Assembly (NCBI GenBank): GCA_002325605.1
Contig: DCSM01000170.1
Span: forward strand, 1-17,581
Length of the DNA stretch: 17,581 bases
Origin: Chloroflexaceae bacterium UBA1466
GTDB taxonomy: Bacteria > Chloroflexota > Chloroflexia > Chloroflexales > Chloroflexaceae
Reading direction: 5' to 3'
In this document: positions 1-6,652 of the stretch, piece by piece
Position numbering within the stretch: position 1 is the stretch's first letter
Layout: each line of letters opens with the position of its first letter
The notes under the pieces: generated by a model
Database searches by the model: none
What the model saw: only the letters and a program-made list of their open reading frames with translations
Told to the model about the DNA's origin: nothing
Position numbers and translations under genes: made by a program

Positions 1-121
1 ACTCCTTTTCTAATATCGAGAGGGTAATGCCAACCTTAAAAGGCATTCGTTTGGAACCTAGGTTGGCTTGCATTGTAACACAAACATGCACGGCGTTCAA
101 ATGCCTTGGGCAAAAGCCTTT
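1..121. other. Intergenic end of window, no gene seen
   Basis: No convincing open reading frame is seen on either strand before the terminator that follows. Two short inverted-repeat pairs are visible: GCCAACCT at 29-36 with AGGTTGGC at 60-67, and AAGGCATT at 40-47 with AATGCCTT at 100-107. They could be operator or hairpin elements of a gene lying beyond the left edge, but nothing in the window identifies such a gene. Confidence 0.4.
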
Positions 122-172
122 AAAAACCCCAAAGCCCCAAAACGCTTTTGGGAGCGCTCTGGGGCCTTGGGG
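122..172 (-). terminator. Strong rho-independent terminator ending the leftmost minus-strand run
   Basis: Read on the minus strand, 172-153 pairs with 146-127 in an unbroken 20-bp stem (three G-U pairs), closed by a 6-nt loop and followed by five U residues (126-122). It lies 35 bp past the stop codon of the SH3b gene, the last minus-strand gene on this side. Stem, loop and U-tract are all read directly from the sequence. Confidence 0.85.
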
Positions 173-207
173 CCGAAAAAGGAGGCTTTTTTAGGGCAAC
201 AAAAATT

Positions 208-615
208 CTAAGAAGGCGTAGGGCCCAATTCCTCGCCGGCCACCCAACCTTCGCGGCCATCGTTGGCCTGCACGCGCCACCACGTGAAGCCATCGGCGGG
301 GCGCGGGCCTTCCCAAAGCGTTACTTGGGTTCCAATCGCAAAAGTGTCCAAAACTTTCGAGCCAAGCCCTGGGGCCTCGCGCCGATTGAGTTCCTGGCCA
401 CCTTCCTGCCGCACCCAGCGCGTGCGGGCCTGGGCCAATTCTTGCTCCAGTTGCCCAATTTGACTCCGCAATTGCTCCAGTTCTCCTCGTGCATTTTGAG
501 TTGCCTCGACTTGCTGGCGCAAAGCCGCGACTTCGGTAACTCGCGCTCCTAATGCTTGCTGAATCGCGCCTATATTCTCCCGAATCTGCTGAATTTCAGA
601 GCTTACATCGGCCAT
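208..615 (-). CDS. Coiled-coil protein with C-terminal SH3b domain
   Basis: This 135-residue protein has two parts. Residues about 5-78 are rich in Gln, Glu, Leu and Ala with heptad character, predicting a coiled coil. Residues about 79-130 match the bacterial SH3 (SH3b/SH3_3) pattern: an LNRREAPG stretch where the family has 'lnvRsgPg', then a GTQVTLWEGP strand, then ADGFTWWRVQ and GREGWVA. SH3b domains usually bind peptidoglycan or peptide ligands. There is no signal peptide or membrane segment, so this one is probably cytosolic or acts through a partner. The ATG start has an AGGAAG ribosome site about nine bases upstream. The gene lies 24 bp after another small coiled-coil gene, so the two are probably co-transcribed and may form mixed coiled coils. 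The domain call is fairly secure; the biological role is unknown. Confidence 0.75.
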   Translation of the reverse strand: MADVSSEIQQIRENIGAIQQALGARVTEVAALRQQVEATQNARGELEQLRSQIGQLEQELAQARTRWVRQEGGQELNRREAPGLGSKVLDTFAIGTQVTLWEGPRPADGFTWWRVQANDGREGWVAGEELGPTPS

Positions 616-639
616 CTTGAGTCTTCCTTTCTAGTTGCC

Positions 640-930
640 TTAACCACGGAAATTTGCGATTTGCTGCTGTAATTCAGCGATTCGAGCTTGGGCCTGTGCG
701 ATTTCAGCCTGGACATTCTCTGCTTCAGCAAGTTTAGCCCGTAAGTCCTCGGCTTCTGCGTTTTTGGCCGTCAATTGATCGCCGAGGGTCGTGATTGTCT
801 GCTGAATCTGAGCCTTTTGTTCCTCAGATAGCCCCGTTGAATCTCCTGCCGCTGCCGTTGGGCTTTGAGCAACCTGTCCCTGGAGCGCCTCAATCTTTTC
901 CTTGATCTGCTGGAATGCTTCAAATACCAT
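640..930 (-). CDS. Small coiled-coil protein of unknown function
   Basis: The protein has 96 residues and consists almost entirely of Ala, Gln, Glu, Leu and Lys. Helical stretches at about 3-22 and 40-95 have heptad spacing, separated by a Ser/Thr/Ala/Gly-rich break, so it looks like two coiled-coil helices. No catalytic motif, signal peptide or membrane segment is visible. The start at 930 is preferred because AAAGGA (940-945) sits nine bases ahead of it; an in-frame ATG at 948 would add six residues but has no ribosome site. It precedes the SH3b coiled-coil gene by 24 bp, and both would be read through to the terminator at 122-172. I do not recognise a family; a structural or scaffolding partner of the SH3b protein is the simplest guess. 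Confidence 0.65.
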   Translation of the reverse strand: MVFEAFQQIKEKIEALQGQVAQSPTAAAGDSTGLSEEQKAQIQQTITTLGDQLTAKNAEAEDLRAKLAEAENVQAEIAQAQARIAELQQQIANFRG

Positions 931-1018
931 ACTCTCGATTCCTTTCATTAGCGTGAAAGAGGGTTTTGGCTACGCCTGCCTTGCATACTACGCTGGCGCA
1001 AAAGATTTTGTTGCCCCA

Positions 1019-2104
1019 TTATCTGGATTCAAGCGGCGTTGAATGAAAAACAACCCGCGAAATTTCTTCTTGACTTACGCCTTGGCGCTGGAGCATCGTT
1101 ACAAAGCCACGCTCTAAATCAGGGATATAGACCCGTAAGAAGCGGCAAGTTGCTGTAAGCGGTGCGAGATGATAAACACCTAACATCGCAGGCAAAACCA
1201 CTGAATCGCCATGCTGGAGGGTCAGACTTTCATTGCCCCAAGCCAATTGCAATTCCCCTTCAATCAGGGTTAAGATCATCAAACTGGCCGGGTTGGTAAA
1301 CAAACCACGCTTTTGGGAAAGCACCCAAAGCTCCAGCGCAAAATGTTCGCAAGCCACGAGCAACATTCGTTGCTGATCTGGCTCCAGCGCCAAAGGCGTT
1401 GTTTTCGGGTTAAACGGAGACTTATAATTCAAAACCGCTAAGGCTTTGCCCAAATGTAATTTTCTAAGCTGGCCTGTAGCAGGATCTCTGCGCCCATAAT
1501 CATAAACTCGATAAGTAAGGTCTGATTTTTGCTGAACTTCGAAGATCAAAAGGCCCTCATTGATCGCATGAAGCGTTCCTGGGGGGGTGAAAATCAGATC
1601 GCCCGTTTGGACCGCCACCGACTGGACAAGGTTTTCCAAGCTGTGTTGATTCACCGCGGCCAAAAAACTGTAAGGCTCCATTGGCTCTTTCAGCCCCGAA
1701 ATAATGGTCGCATTGGGGGCCGCATCGAGCAGATACCAGGCTTCCGTTTTGCCGTGAAAGCCCGTCGCCGCTTCGTACTGGTGGGCGTAAGTATCATCGG
1801 GATGCACCTGGAGCGACAGCTTTTCATTCGCATCAATGAATTTGATCAGCAGGGGAAAATCCGCGCCATAGCGCTCAAAAGCTCGCGTGCCGATCAATTG
1901 GGCTCCATAATGGCGCGTGGCTTCAGCCAAAGTCTGCCCCGCCAAAGCTCCGTTGCGAATCCGATTGGTGTCAAAAACTTCCCACGTTTCGCCGATGTGG
2001 GTGGGGTAAGGTTGCGGGCTTTGAAGCCAAGTCGCAATCCGTTGCCCGCCCCACATCCGATAAACTAATTCGCGCTCAAGCAATAGAGGATAAAACTCTG
2101 CCAT
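1019..2104 (-). CDS. manA: Mannose-6-phosphate isomerase, class I
   Basis: This enzyme interconverts mannose 6-phosphate and fructose 6-phosphate in the cytosol, feeding mannose into glycolysis or supplying mannose phosphates for GDP-mannose and glycans. With the start used here (361 residues) the cupin metal-site motifs are SLQVHPDD (His101), GKTEAWYLL (Glu121) and PPGTLHAI (His179), followed by the family signature around YRVYDYGR (198-205). The opening YPLLLERELVYRMWGG matches the usual N-terminus. I chose ATG at 2104, with GGAAAG just upstream. The frame stays open to a GTG at 2206 that overlaps the end of cobU, but those extra 34 residues look unlike the family and that start has no ribosome site. 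It follows cobU in the same direction. Length suits the short bacterial form with its extra C-terminal cupin-like part. Confidence 0.93.
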   Translation of the reverse strand: MAEFYPLLLERELVYRMWGGQRIATWLQSPQPYPTHIGETWEVFDTNRIRNGALAGQTLAEATRHYGAQLIGTRAFERYGADFPLLIKFIDANEKLSLQVHPDDTYAHQYEAATGFHGKTEAWYLLDAAPNATIISGLKEPMEPYSFLAAVNQHSLENLVQSVAVQTGDLIFTPPGTLHAINEGLLIFEVQQKSDLTYRVYDYGRRDPATGQLRKLHLGKALAVLNYKSPFNPKTTPLALEPDQQRMLLVACEHFALELWVLSQKRGLFTNPASLMILTLIEGELQLAWGNESLTLQHGDSVVLPAMLGVYHLAPLTATCRFLRVYIPDLERGFVTMLQRQGVSQEEISRVVFHSTPLESR

Positions 2105-2199
2105 ACCATCTTTCCATTTTTCAAGATTTTGCTCAAGGTCAAGCCCAAAATCAGAAAAGATCTCAGGCCTATTCTTGAAAACGCGCTCGGCGGCCTTTT

Positions 2200-2739
2200 T
2201 TAACACTTTGTAGCAAGTCGTTTGATTTCCAATGGTAAACCTGCAACCATCAAATAGACTTCCGTAGCTTGGGCCGCAATTTGTTGATTAAAAGTGCCCA
2301 GCCAATCTCGAAAAGTCCGACTAAGCTGGTCGACGGGCACAATTCCTAAGCCAACTTCATTGGAAACCAGAATCAAAGTGCTTTGGTGAGTTTGAAACCA
2401 AGCGAAAAGCGCATTTAATTCAGCAAAAGCCTTTTCTTCGGTCTCGTATTTCAGCAATAAATTGGTGACCCACAAATTAACGCAATCCAAAATGATAATT
2501 GGCGGAGGTGAAAGCTGCTGCAACGCTTGGGCAATCGCGCAAGGTTCTTCCAAAGTTTGCCAAGCAACGGGGCGGTCTGCCTGATGTTTGGCGATTCGCG
2601 CCGCCATTTCAGCATCTCGCGCTTCGGCGGTAGCAATAAAAAGGACATCTTGGTGATAGGAAGCAGCTAATTTTTCAGCAAAACTACTTTTGCCGCTCCT
2701 TGCTCCACCGAGAATGAGAATAAGTGCGGGTTGATTCAT
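2200..2739 (-). CDS. cobU: Adenosylcobinamide kinase / cobinamide-phosphate guanylyltransferase
   Basis: CobU phosphorylates adenosylcobinamide and then transfers GMP to make adenosylcobinamide-GDP, the activated form joined to the lower ligand late in cobalamin assembly and during corrinoid salvage. The 179-residue protein has the N-terminal P-loop GGARSGKS (11-18), then ATAEARDAEMAARI and KHQADRP, where His52 aligns with the guanylylated histidine of the family, then ILDCVNLWVTNLL and VSNEVGLGIVP. Length is typical. ATG at 2739 is preferred; GAGGAG lies about ten bases upstream. An in-frame TTG at 2760 overlaps that ribosome site and is unlikely. It is upstream of manA and downstream of the toxin-antitoxin pair; cobQ lies beyond that pair, so the cobalamin genes share an orientation but are not adjacent. 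Confidence 0.94.
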   Translation of the reverse strand: MNQPALILILGGARSGKSSFAEKLAASYHQDVLFIATAEARDAEMAARIAKHQADRPVAWQTLEEPCAIAQALQQLSPPPIIILDCVNLWVTNLLLKYETEEKAFAELNALFAWFQTHQSTLILVSNEVGLGIVPVDQLSRTFRDWLGTFNQQIAAQATEVYLMVAGLPLEIKRLATKC

Positions 2740-2787
2740 AAAAAAGAGGCTCCTCTTCAAATTTGATATAGAATTCTAACTTTACCC

Positions 2788-2796
2788 ATGATACCA
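2788..2796 (-). promoter_or_regulatory. Possible extended -10 promoter for cobU
   Basis: On the minus strand TGGTATCAT reads as an extended -10 element (TGn plus TATCAT) about 50 bp before the cobU start. No good -35 hexamer lies at the usual distance. The same TGGTA form recurs in the better-supported promoters elsewhere in the window, which is the main reason to list it. Confidence 0.35.
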
Positions 2797-2834
2797 TCTT
2801 TTGCCCCGCTTGAGGGGCCAAGTTGTTGACTAAA

Positions 2835-2863
2835 GCCCTTTGAATTTTAGGAATTCAGAGGGC
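2835..2863 (-). terminator. Possible terminator hairpin after the DUF5615 gene
   Basis: Arms 2835-2846 and 2852-2863 form a 12-bp stem around a 5-nt loop, with one mismatch when read on the minus strand, followed by only three U residues. It lies 14 bp past the stop codon of the PIN-like gene. The weak U-tract and the mismatch make it a candidate only; it may separate cobQ-toxin transcripts from cobU. Confidence 0.4.
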
Positions 2864-2876
2864 CTCTTTCCTTCTC

Positions 2877-3272
2877 TCAAATAACCTTTATCTCTCTTTG
2901 ATTAAATTTGTAGAAACGTACATCCTGGTCACTGAGCCGAATAACTTTTCCCATTCTTTGAGCTTTTGTCCGAAAAAAGGGCTGACTGAACAAATCACGC
3001 AGCTTTTGGGGTATTTCAGCAACGCGAGAGTCAGCTAGAACAAAGCAAACAACACAAAAGCGAGCATCTATTGCCACTTTCTTCCAGAAATCGCTTTCAT
3101 TGATCGTAACAAAAGTTGATTGCTTATGTTGACAGATGATTTCGGGAATAGCATCATCTTTTATCACAGTTTGAGTCCGTAAGTCTGTAATGAAACAAAC
3201 TCTTCCTCTATACCACTGTGCGATTTCGTACTCAACATTCCTTCCCGTAAGTTGTTCATCCAAGACAATCAT
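2877..3272 (-). CDS. PIN-like DUF5615-type protein, probable toxin of a TA pair
   Basis: The 131-residue protein looks like a PIN-like putative nuclease of the DUF5615 type. It opens with a hydrophobic strand ending in an acidic residue (MIVLDEQL, Asp5), has KDDAIPEI (Asp39, Asp40) in the first third and a second strand with FVTINESDF (Asn58, Asp61). Acidic residues after strands are the expected metal ligands of PIN-like RNases. The C-terminal part (about 85-131) is basic and less typical. The ATG overlaps the stop of the upstream DUF433 gene by four bases (ATGA), so the two are translationally coupled in antitoxin-first order. Local sequence is visibly richer in A and T than the flanking cob genes, consistent with an acquired module. 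Toxicity is inferred from family and arrangement, not shown. Confidence 0.7.
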   Translation of the reverse strand: MIVLDEQLTGRNVEYEIAQWYRGRVCFITDLRTQTVIKDDAIPEIICQHKQSTFVTINESDFWKKVAIDARFCVVCFVLADSRVAEIPQKLRDLFSQPFFRTKAQRMGKVIRLSDQDVRFYKFNQREIKVI

Positions 3273-3553
3273 TTAGCTACTTCCAGTGTTGGGAGGGAAT
3301 TAAGAAAATGTGTTGTTACCAACCGAAATGCCTCAGAAATAGCTTCAACTGAAACCCGTCCTCGATAACCTTTGACAAGAGATTCAAGATTTTCGCCCAT
3401 TGCTAAACGTTCCAATGTTCCTGTAATTTCAATCCGTGTGTATTTGAAGGTAGGGCGACCTCCACAAACCCCTTCGGCTCGCACGACATACTCCCCAAGG
3501 GGGTAATAGCGATAAGTTTCACCGCCAACAATCTCTACGATACATGTGGCCAT
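3269..3553 (-). CDS. DUF433-domain protein, probable antitoxin
   Basis: The 94-residue protein carries a DUF433-like helix-turn-helix: a TRIEITGTLERLAMGEN stretch, then a loop with GYRGRVSVEAISEAF (about residues 38-77), matching the DUF433 pattern of a beta entry strand, 'la.Ge.le.lv.gY.gr.s.e.i.eA'. The N-terminal 35 residues are an added beta-rich segment (VEIVGGETYRYYPLGEY) whose role is unclear. DUF433 proteins are typically paired with PIN-like DUF5615 proteins and act as DNA-binding antitoxins that autoregulate their operon; that role here is inferred. ATG at 3553 has GGGAG about ten bases upstream. It follows the cobQ stop by 24 bp and overlaps the PIN-like gene by four bases. Confidence 0.72.
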   Translation of the reverse strand: MATCIVEIVGGETYRYYPLGEYVVRAEGVCGGRPTFKYTRIEITGTLERLAMGENLESLVKGYRGRVSVEAISEAFRLVTTHFLNSLPTLEVAK

Positions 3554-3577
3554 AAAAGAAATACTCCCTTCTTTGCC

Positions 3578-5095
3578 TTAAAAACCATGTACCAGTTGCC
3601 AAACTTTTTCCCAATCAAGGTGCTGGCGCACCGTTTCAGCGAGATAAGTGTAGCTTTCTTCCCGATCAAAAGTTGTTGACTTACTTTCCCAAACCTTTCC
3701 TCTTAGATTAGCAACATTTTGAAGTAGCTGATGACGTAATTCATCGTTTTCAAAAAGGCCGTGGAAGTAAGTTCCCGCAATCCAACCGTTTGGAGCTATA
3801 GCTCCGTCGCTTTCGTTGACAGAAGTTTCGCCTCGGCGCGTGACTTGAAGGAGCGGTTGGCCCGCGCCAACAAAATTCGTGTAGCCTGAATGAATTTCGT
3901 AGCCCGCCACAGGCAGATTTTGGGCATTCGCAAACAAGCCTTGCTTTGCAAAGACTTTTCCCTGCGAGCGCAACGTTTGCTTTTCTGCTACAAAAGTTGT
4001 ACTAACAGGTAATAAGCCCAAACCTTGCACTTCTTTTTCGGCTGATTCTACCTCATTGGGATCAAAAATCATTTTACCTAAGATCTGATAGCCGCCGCAA
4101 ATCCCCAGAATCGGTCTGCCTTCTTGGGCTAAAGCAATGATTCGGCTGGCTAAACCACGCTCGCGCAGAAATCTCAAATCAGCAATCGTCGTTTTTGTGC
4201 CAGGTAAAATGATTAAATCGGCAGAATCAAGCTCTTTAGCAGATTCCACAAAACTGACAAAAACATTTGATTCAGCCCGCAGCGCATCAAAATCGTCAAA
4301 ATTGCTCAGATGAGGTAAACGAATCACCGCAAGCTCTAAATTGGCTTTATTTAGGTTTGGTTGGGGTTGCAAATCATCTAAAGCAACTGAATCCTCATCA
4401 GGCAAGCGCAGATTACGGATAAAAGGAATAACACCTAAGACAGGAATCTTTCCTTTTTCCTCTAAAATGTTGATTCCTTCAGTAAAAAGATTGCGATCTC
4501 CCCGAAACTTATTGACTAAAAAGCCCCGCACGCGCTCTTTTTCTTCCAAAAGCATTAAGGTTCCCAAAAGCTGCGCGAAAATCCCGCCCCGATCTATATC
4601 GCCGACCAAAAGCACAGGCGAATCGGCATAATTGGCTACGGCCATATTGACAATGTCGTTTTGGCGCAAATTCAATTCGACAGGACTGCCTGCACCTTCA
4701 ATCACCACTAAATCATACGTTTCGCGCAGCGAATCTAAGGCATTAGTAACAATTCCCCAAAGTTCATTGCGCTTTTGATAGTAAGCGTGAGCAGGTAAAC
4801 GAGCCCAAGGCTTGCCCATAACGATAATTTGGGCAAAAGAATCGGCTTCAGGCTTGATTAGCACAGGATTCATCGCCGCTGTAACCTCGATTCCCGCTGC
4901 CGCCGCTTGCATCGCTTGCGCCCGCCCAACTTCAAAGCCGTCGTGCGTAGCATAAGAATTGAGCGCCATATTTTGGGCTTTGAAAGGCGCAACTCGCAAG
5001 CCCGCCGCTTTGAAAAGCCGACAAAATGCTGCTACAAGCAGACTTTTTCCTACGGAAGACATTGTACCTTGAAGCATTAAAGTTGGGCTTCGCAT
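3578..5095 (-). CDS. cobQ: Cobyric acid synthase (glutamine-dependent amidotransferase)
   Basis: CobQ amidates four side-chain carboxylates of adenosylcobyrinic acid a,c-diamide, using glutamine and ATP, to give adenosylcobyric acid. The 505-residue protein is full length. The N-terminal dethiobiotin-synthetase-like ATPase half has GTMSSVGKS (10-18), then FKAQNMALNS and GRAQAMQA, then VIEGAGSPVE and VGDIDRGGIFAQ. The C-terminal class I glutamine amidotransferase half has GICGGYQILG with nucleophile Cys333 and GTYFHGLFEN with His445. ATG at 5095 follows a GAGGG ribosome site. It is the first gene of a minus-strand run continuing into the DUF433/DUF5615 pair and then cobU. I looked upstream for a B12-type riboswitch and saw none; no clear promoter was found either. 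Confidence 0.97.
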   Translation of the reverse strand: MRSPTLMLQGTMSSVGKSLLVAAFCRLFKAAGLRVAPFKAQNMALNSYATHDGFEVGRAQAMQAAAAGIEVTAAMNPVLIKPEADSFAQIIVMGKPWARLPAHAYYQKRNELWGIVTNALDSLRETYDLVVIEGAGSPVELNLRQNDIVNMAVANYADSPVLLVGDIDRGGIFAQLLGTLMLLEEKERVRGFLVNKFRGDRNLFTEGINILEEKGKIPVLGVIPFIRNLRLPDEDSVALDDLQPQPNLNKANLELAVIRLPHLSNFDDFDALRAESNVFVSFVESAKELDSADLIILPGTKTTIADLRFLRERGLASRIIALAQEGRPILGICGGYQILGKMIFDPNEVESAEKEVQGLGLLPVSTTFVAEKQTLRSQGKVFAKQGLFANAQNLPVAGYEIHSGYTNFVGAGQPLLQVTRRGETSVNESDGAIAPNGWIAGTYFHGLFENDELRHQLLQNVANLRGKVWESKSTTFDREESYTYLAETVRQHLDWEKVWQLVHGF

Positions 5096-5168
5096 TTTTC
5101 CCTCTTTTTAGGCGCAAAAAGACCTTTTGAATTCCCAAAAGCAACAAATTCAGCAATTTTGAAAACAG

Positions 5169-5205
5169 AAAGACCTTTGCGGCTTTCAAAACTGCAAAGG
5201 TCTTT
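5169..5205 (-). terminator. Terminator hairpin downstream of the glycosyltransferase
   Basis: AAAGACCTTTGC at 5169-5180 and GCAAAGGTCTTT at 5194-5205 form a perfect 12-bp stem (14 with inner pairs). On the minus strand it ends in UUU, followed by CUG and UUUU. It lies 178 bp past the glycosyltransferase stop and 73 bp ahead of cobQ, so it should insulate cobQ from upstream transcription or end a short transcript made in this gap. Confidence 0.65.
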
Positions 5206-5216
5206 GCGAAGAGTTA

Positions 5217-5243
5217 ATTTCAATAGCCCTAGGCTGTGCGGTG
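5217..5243. repeat. Degenerate repeat, copy 1
   Basis: ATTTCAATAGC, a 7-nt variable centre (CCTAGGC on plus) and TGTGCGGTG. A second copy with the same flanks starts exactly 70 bp to the right. On the minus strand the unit reads CACCGCACA, centre, GCTATTGAAAT, an end that resembles the GAAA(C) end of many CRISPR repeats. The centre allows a small AGCC/GGCT hairpin. Confidence 0.55.
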
Positions 5244-5286
5244 TGATTTGCAAACCGATTGTTGAGAAAACTAAACTCGTAACGCT

Positions 5287-5313
5287 ATTTCAATAGCTCA
5301 GGCCTGTGCGGTG
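5287..5313. repeat. Degenerate repeat, copy 2
   Basis: Shares ATTTCAATAGC and TGTGCGGTG with copy 1; the central seven bases differ (TCAGGCC) and create a CAGGCCTG palindrome. The left end lies inside GCTATTTCAATAGC (5284-5297), itself an inverted repeat that copy 1 lacks. No third copy was found in the window. Confidence 0.55.
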
Positions 5314-5383
5314 CAAATTTACAATTCTTATCTTAGCACTAAAACCGCGAAAGCGCAAATTTCTCTAGCCGCTAGACCTTTGC

Positions 5384-6571
5384 TCAAACGGTTTGATAAA
5401 TAGCCTCAAACTGCTGGGCGGCCCGTTCCCACGAAAAGGCGCTGCGAGCGCGAGACCTTCCTCCTTCCCCCAAATGCTGGGCCAAACTTTGATTTTCTAG
5501 CGCCAAGGCCAGCTGCTCGGCGAGCGCCGAAGCATTCCCCAAAGGGGCATAAAGGCCAAGATCGCCAAGAATTTCGCGGCTCACGGGGGTCTCAAAGGTC
5601 ACGACGGGAAGCCCCATCGCCATATAATTGCTGATTTTCCCGCTCCCTTCAGTCATACTCATTTTGGGGGCAACCGCCACATCCCCTAAAGCAAGGTAAG
5701 CATGAGCATCACGGTAGAAGATGCGCCCAGGTAAGGTTACTTTATCGCTAATTCCCAATGACGCAGCATACTTCTGATAACTGACGGGGTCAGGATAGCC
5801 CATAATCAAAAAGTGAACTGCGGGAAGACGAGAAGTAAGGATTTGGGCCGCTTGCAGAAGGATATTTGTCCCCTGATAAGGGGCAAGTAGCCCAAGATAG
5901 ACCACAATCTTGCGCCCTTCGGGGATGCCTAATGCGGCCCGTAACTTCTGGCGTTGGGCTTCCCAAGCTGCTGAACCGTCAAAGGGGCGAAAACGGTCTG
6001 TATCTACACAATCAAGAATCGTGTGCAAACGGTGGGGCTTTACCGTTCCCGCTTGGCGCAGAAGGTAGGCTGCATTATGCGTCGAAGTTATCAAAGCATC
6101 GGCTTGCTGATTGACCTTCTGCTCTAAAGTAACCAAAGGAAGGTAGAAGGGGCTATGCGGTTTGAGAAAACTGTGATCCAACATCTCGCTGGTCATACTT
6201 CCCTGATAGTCAAAGATCAAAGGGATTCGCAGGAGCCGCTTGAGAACTGCGCCGATTAAGGCCCCTTCATGCAGATGCGCGTGAATGATGGTCGGCTGCC
6301 AAGCTAAAGCTACGCGCAAGGTCCGCCATGAAAGGGCTAAATCCAAATAGATTTTGTGACGGGAGGAGCCGACCATTGTGCGTTTAAGCCAGGGCAAATC
6401 CCAAGAACGGCGAATCTCAAGGCCTGGCAGATCATCACCGTTGTGATAAGTCGTAAGCACAAGTTGATGCCCCAACCTTTGAAGGGCCCGCATCTCTTCC
6501 CAAATGCGGACATGACAACCATAGTCAGCAAAAAAACTTGTGGGCGCAATCATCAAAATCTTTTGCAACAT
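5384..6571 (-). CDS. GT4-family glycosyltransferase
   Basis: The 395-residue protein has the GT-B layout of GT4 glycosyltransferases, which move a sugar from a nucleotide donor onto a glycan, lipid or small molecule at the inner face of the membrane. The N-terminal acceptor half begins KILMIAPTSFFADYGCHVRI, a Gly/His loop typical of the family, followed by IIHAHLHEGALIG (95-107). The donor half (about 215-380) has VVYLGLLAPYQG (223-234) and the nucleotide-sugar site with Glu308, Lys312 and Glu327 (EGSGKISNYMAMG, then LPVVTFE). CVDTDRFRP (188-196) is another typical signature. ATG at 6571 is preceded by GAGGAAGG. It has terminators on both sides, so it is probably a single-gene unit. Donor and acceptor cannot be told from the sequence. 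Confidence 0.88.
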   Translation of the reverse strand: MLQKILMIAPTSFFADYGCHVRIWEEMRALQRLGHQLVLTTYHNGDDLPGLEIRRSWDLPWLKRTMVGSSRHKIYLDLALSWRTLRVALAWQPTIIHAHLHEGALIGAVLKRLLRIPLIFDYQGSMTSEMLDHSFLKPHSPFYLPLVTLEQKVNQQADALITSTHNAAYLLRQAGTVKPHRLHTILDCVDTDRFRPFDGSAAWEAQRQKLRAALGIPEGRKIVVYLGLLAPYQGTNILLQAAQILTSRLPAVHFLIMGYPDPVSYQKYAASLGISDKVTLPGRIFYRDAHAYLALGDVAVAPKMSMTEGSGKISNYMAMGLPVVTFETPVSREILGDLGLYAPLGNASALAEQLALALENQSLAQHLGEGGRSRARSAFSWERAAQQFEAIYQTV

Positions 6572-6596
6572 GAACCTTCCTCATTAAAATAGGGAA

Positions 6597-6625
6597 AGGG
6601 CAAGATCGAAAGCCAATCTTGCCCT
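6597..6625 (-). terminator. Terminator after the VWA-DUF4349 genes
   Basis: Arms 6597-6606 and 6616-6625 pair perfectly over 10 bp (AGGGCAAGAT with its complement) around a 9-nt loop. On the minus strand the stem is followed by a pyrimidine-rich tail with UU, CCC, then AUUUU. It lies 28 bp past the DUF4349 stop and before the glycosyltransferase start, so it probably ends the long right-hand operon. Confidence 0.7.
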
Positions 6626-6652
6626 CCCCCCCTAAATAGCGAAAGGTAGAAC

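Noticed and set aside
970..997. Direct repeat CTACGCCTGC / CTACGCTGGC in the gap before the small coiled-coil gene
   Set aside because: Two 10-mers with mismatches and no recognisable promoter around them; too weak to call an operator.
1529..2068. A 179-codon plus-strand open frame opposite manA
   Set aside because: It lies wholly antisense to a well-supported enzyme, has no family resemblance and an unstructured, basic composition; it is a by-product of codon use on the other strand.
5096..5168. A B12-sensing riboswitch upstream of cobQ (and of cobU at 2740-2876)
   Set aside because: Neither leader contains anything like the conserved B12 box, and both are too short for the full riboswitch fold.
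5217..5320. A genuine CRISPR array call
   Set aside because: Only two copies with four mismatches in the core, and no cas gene or further repeats in the window; kept as repeats and a finding only.
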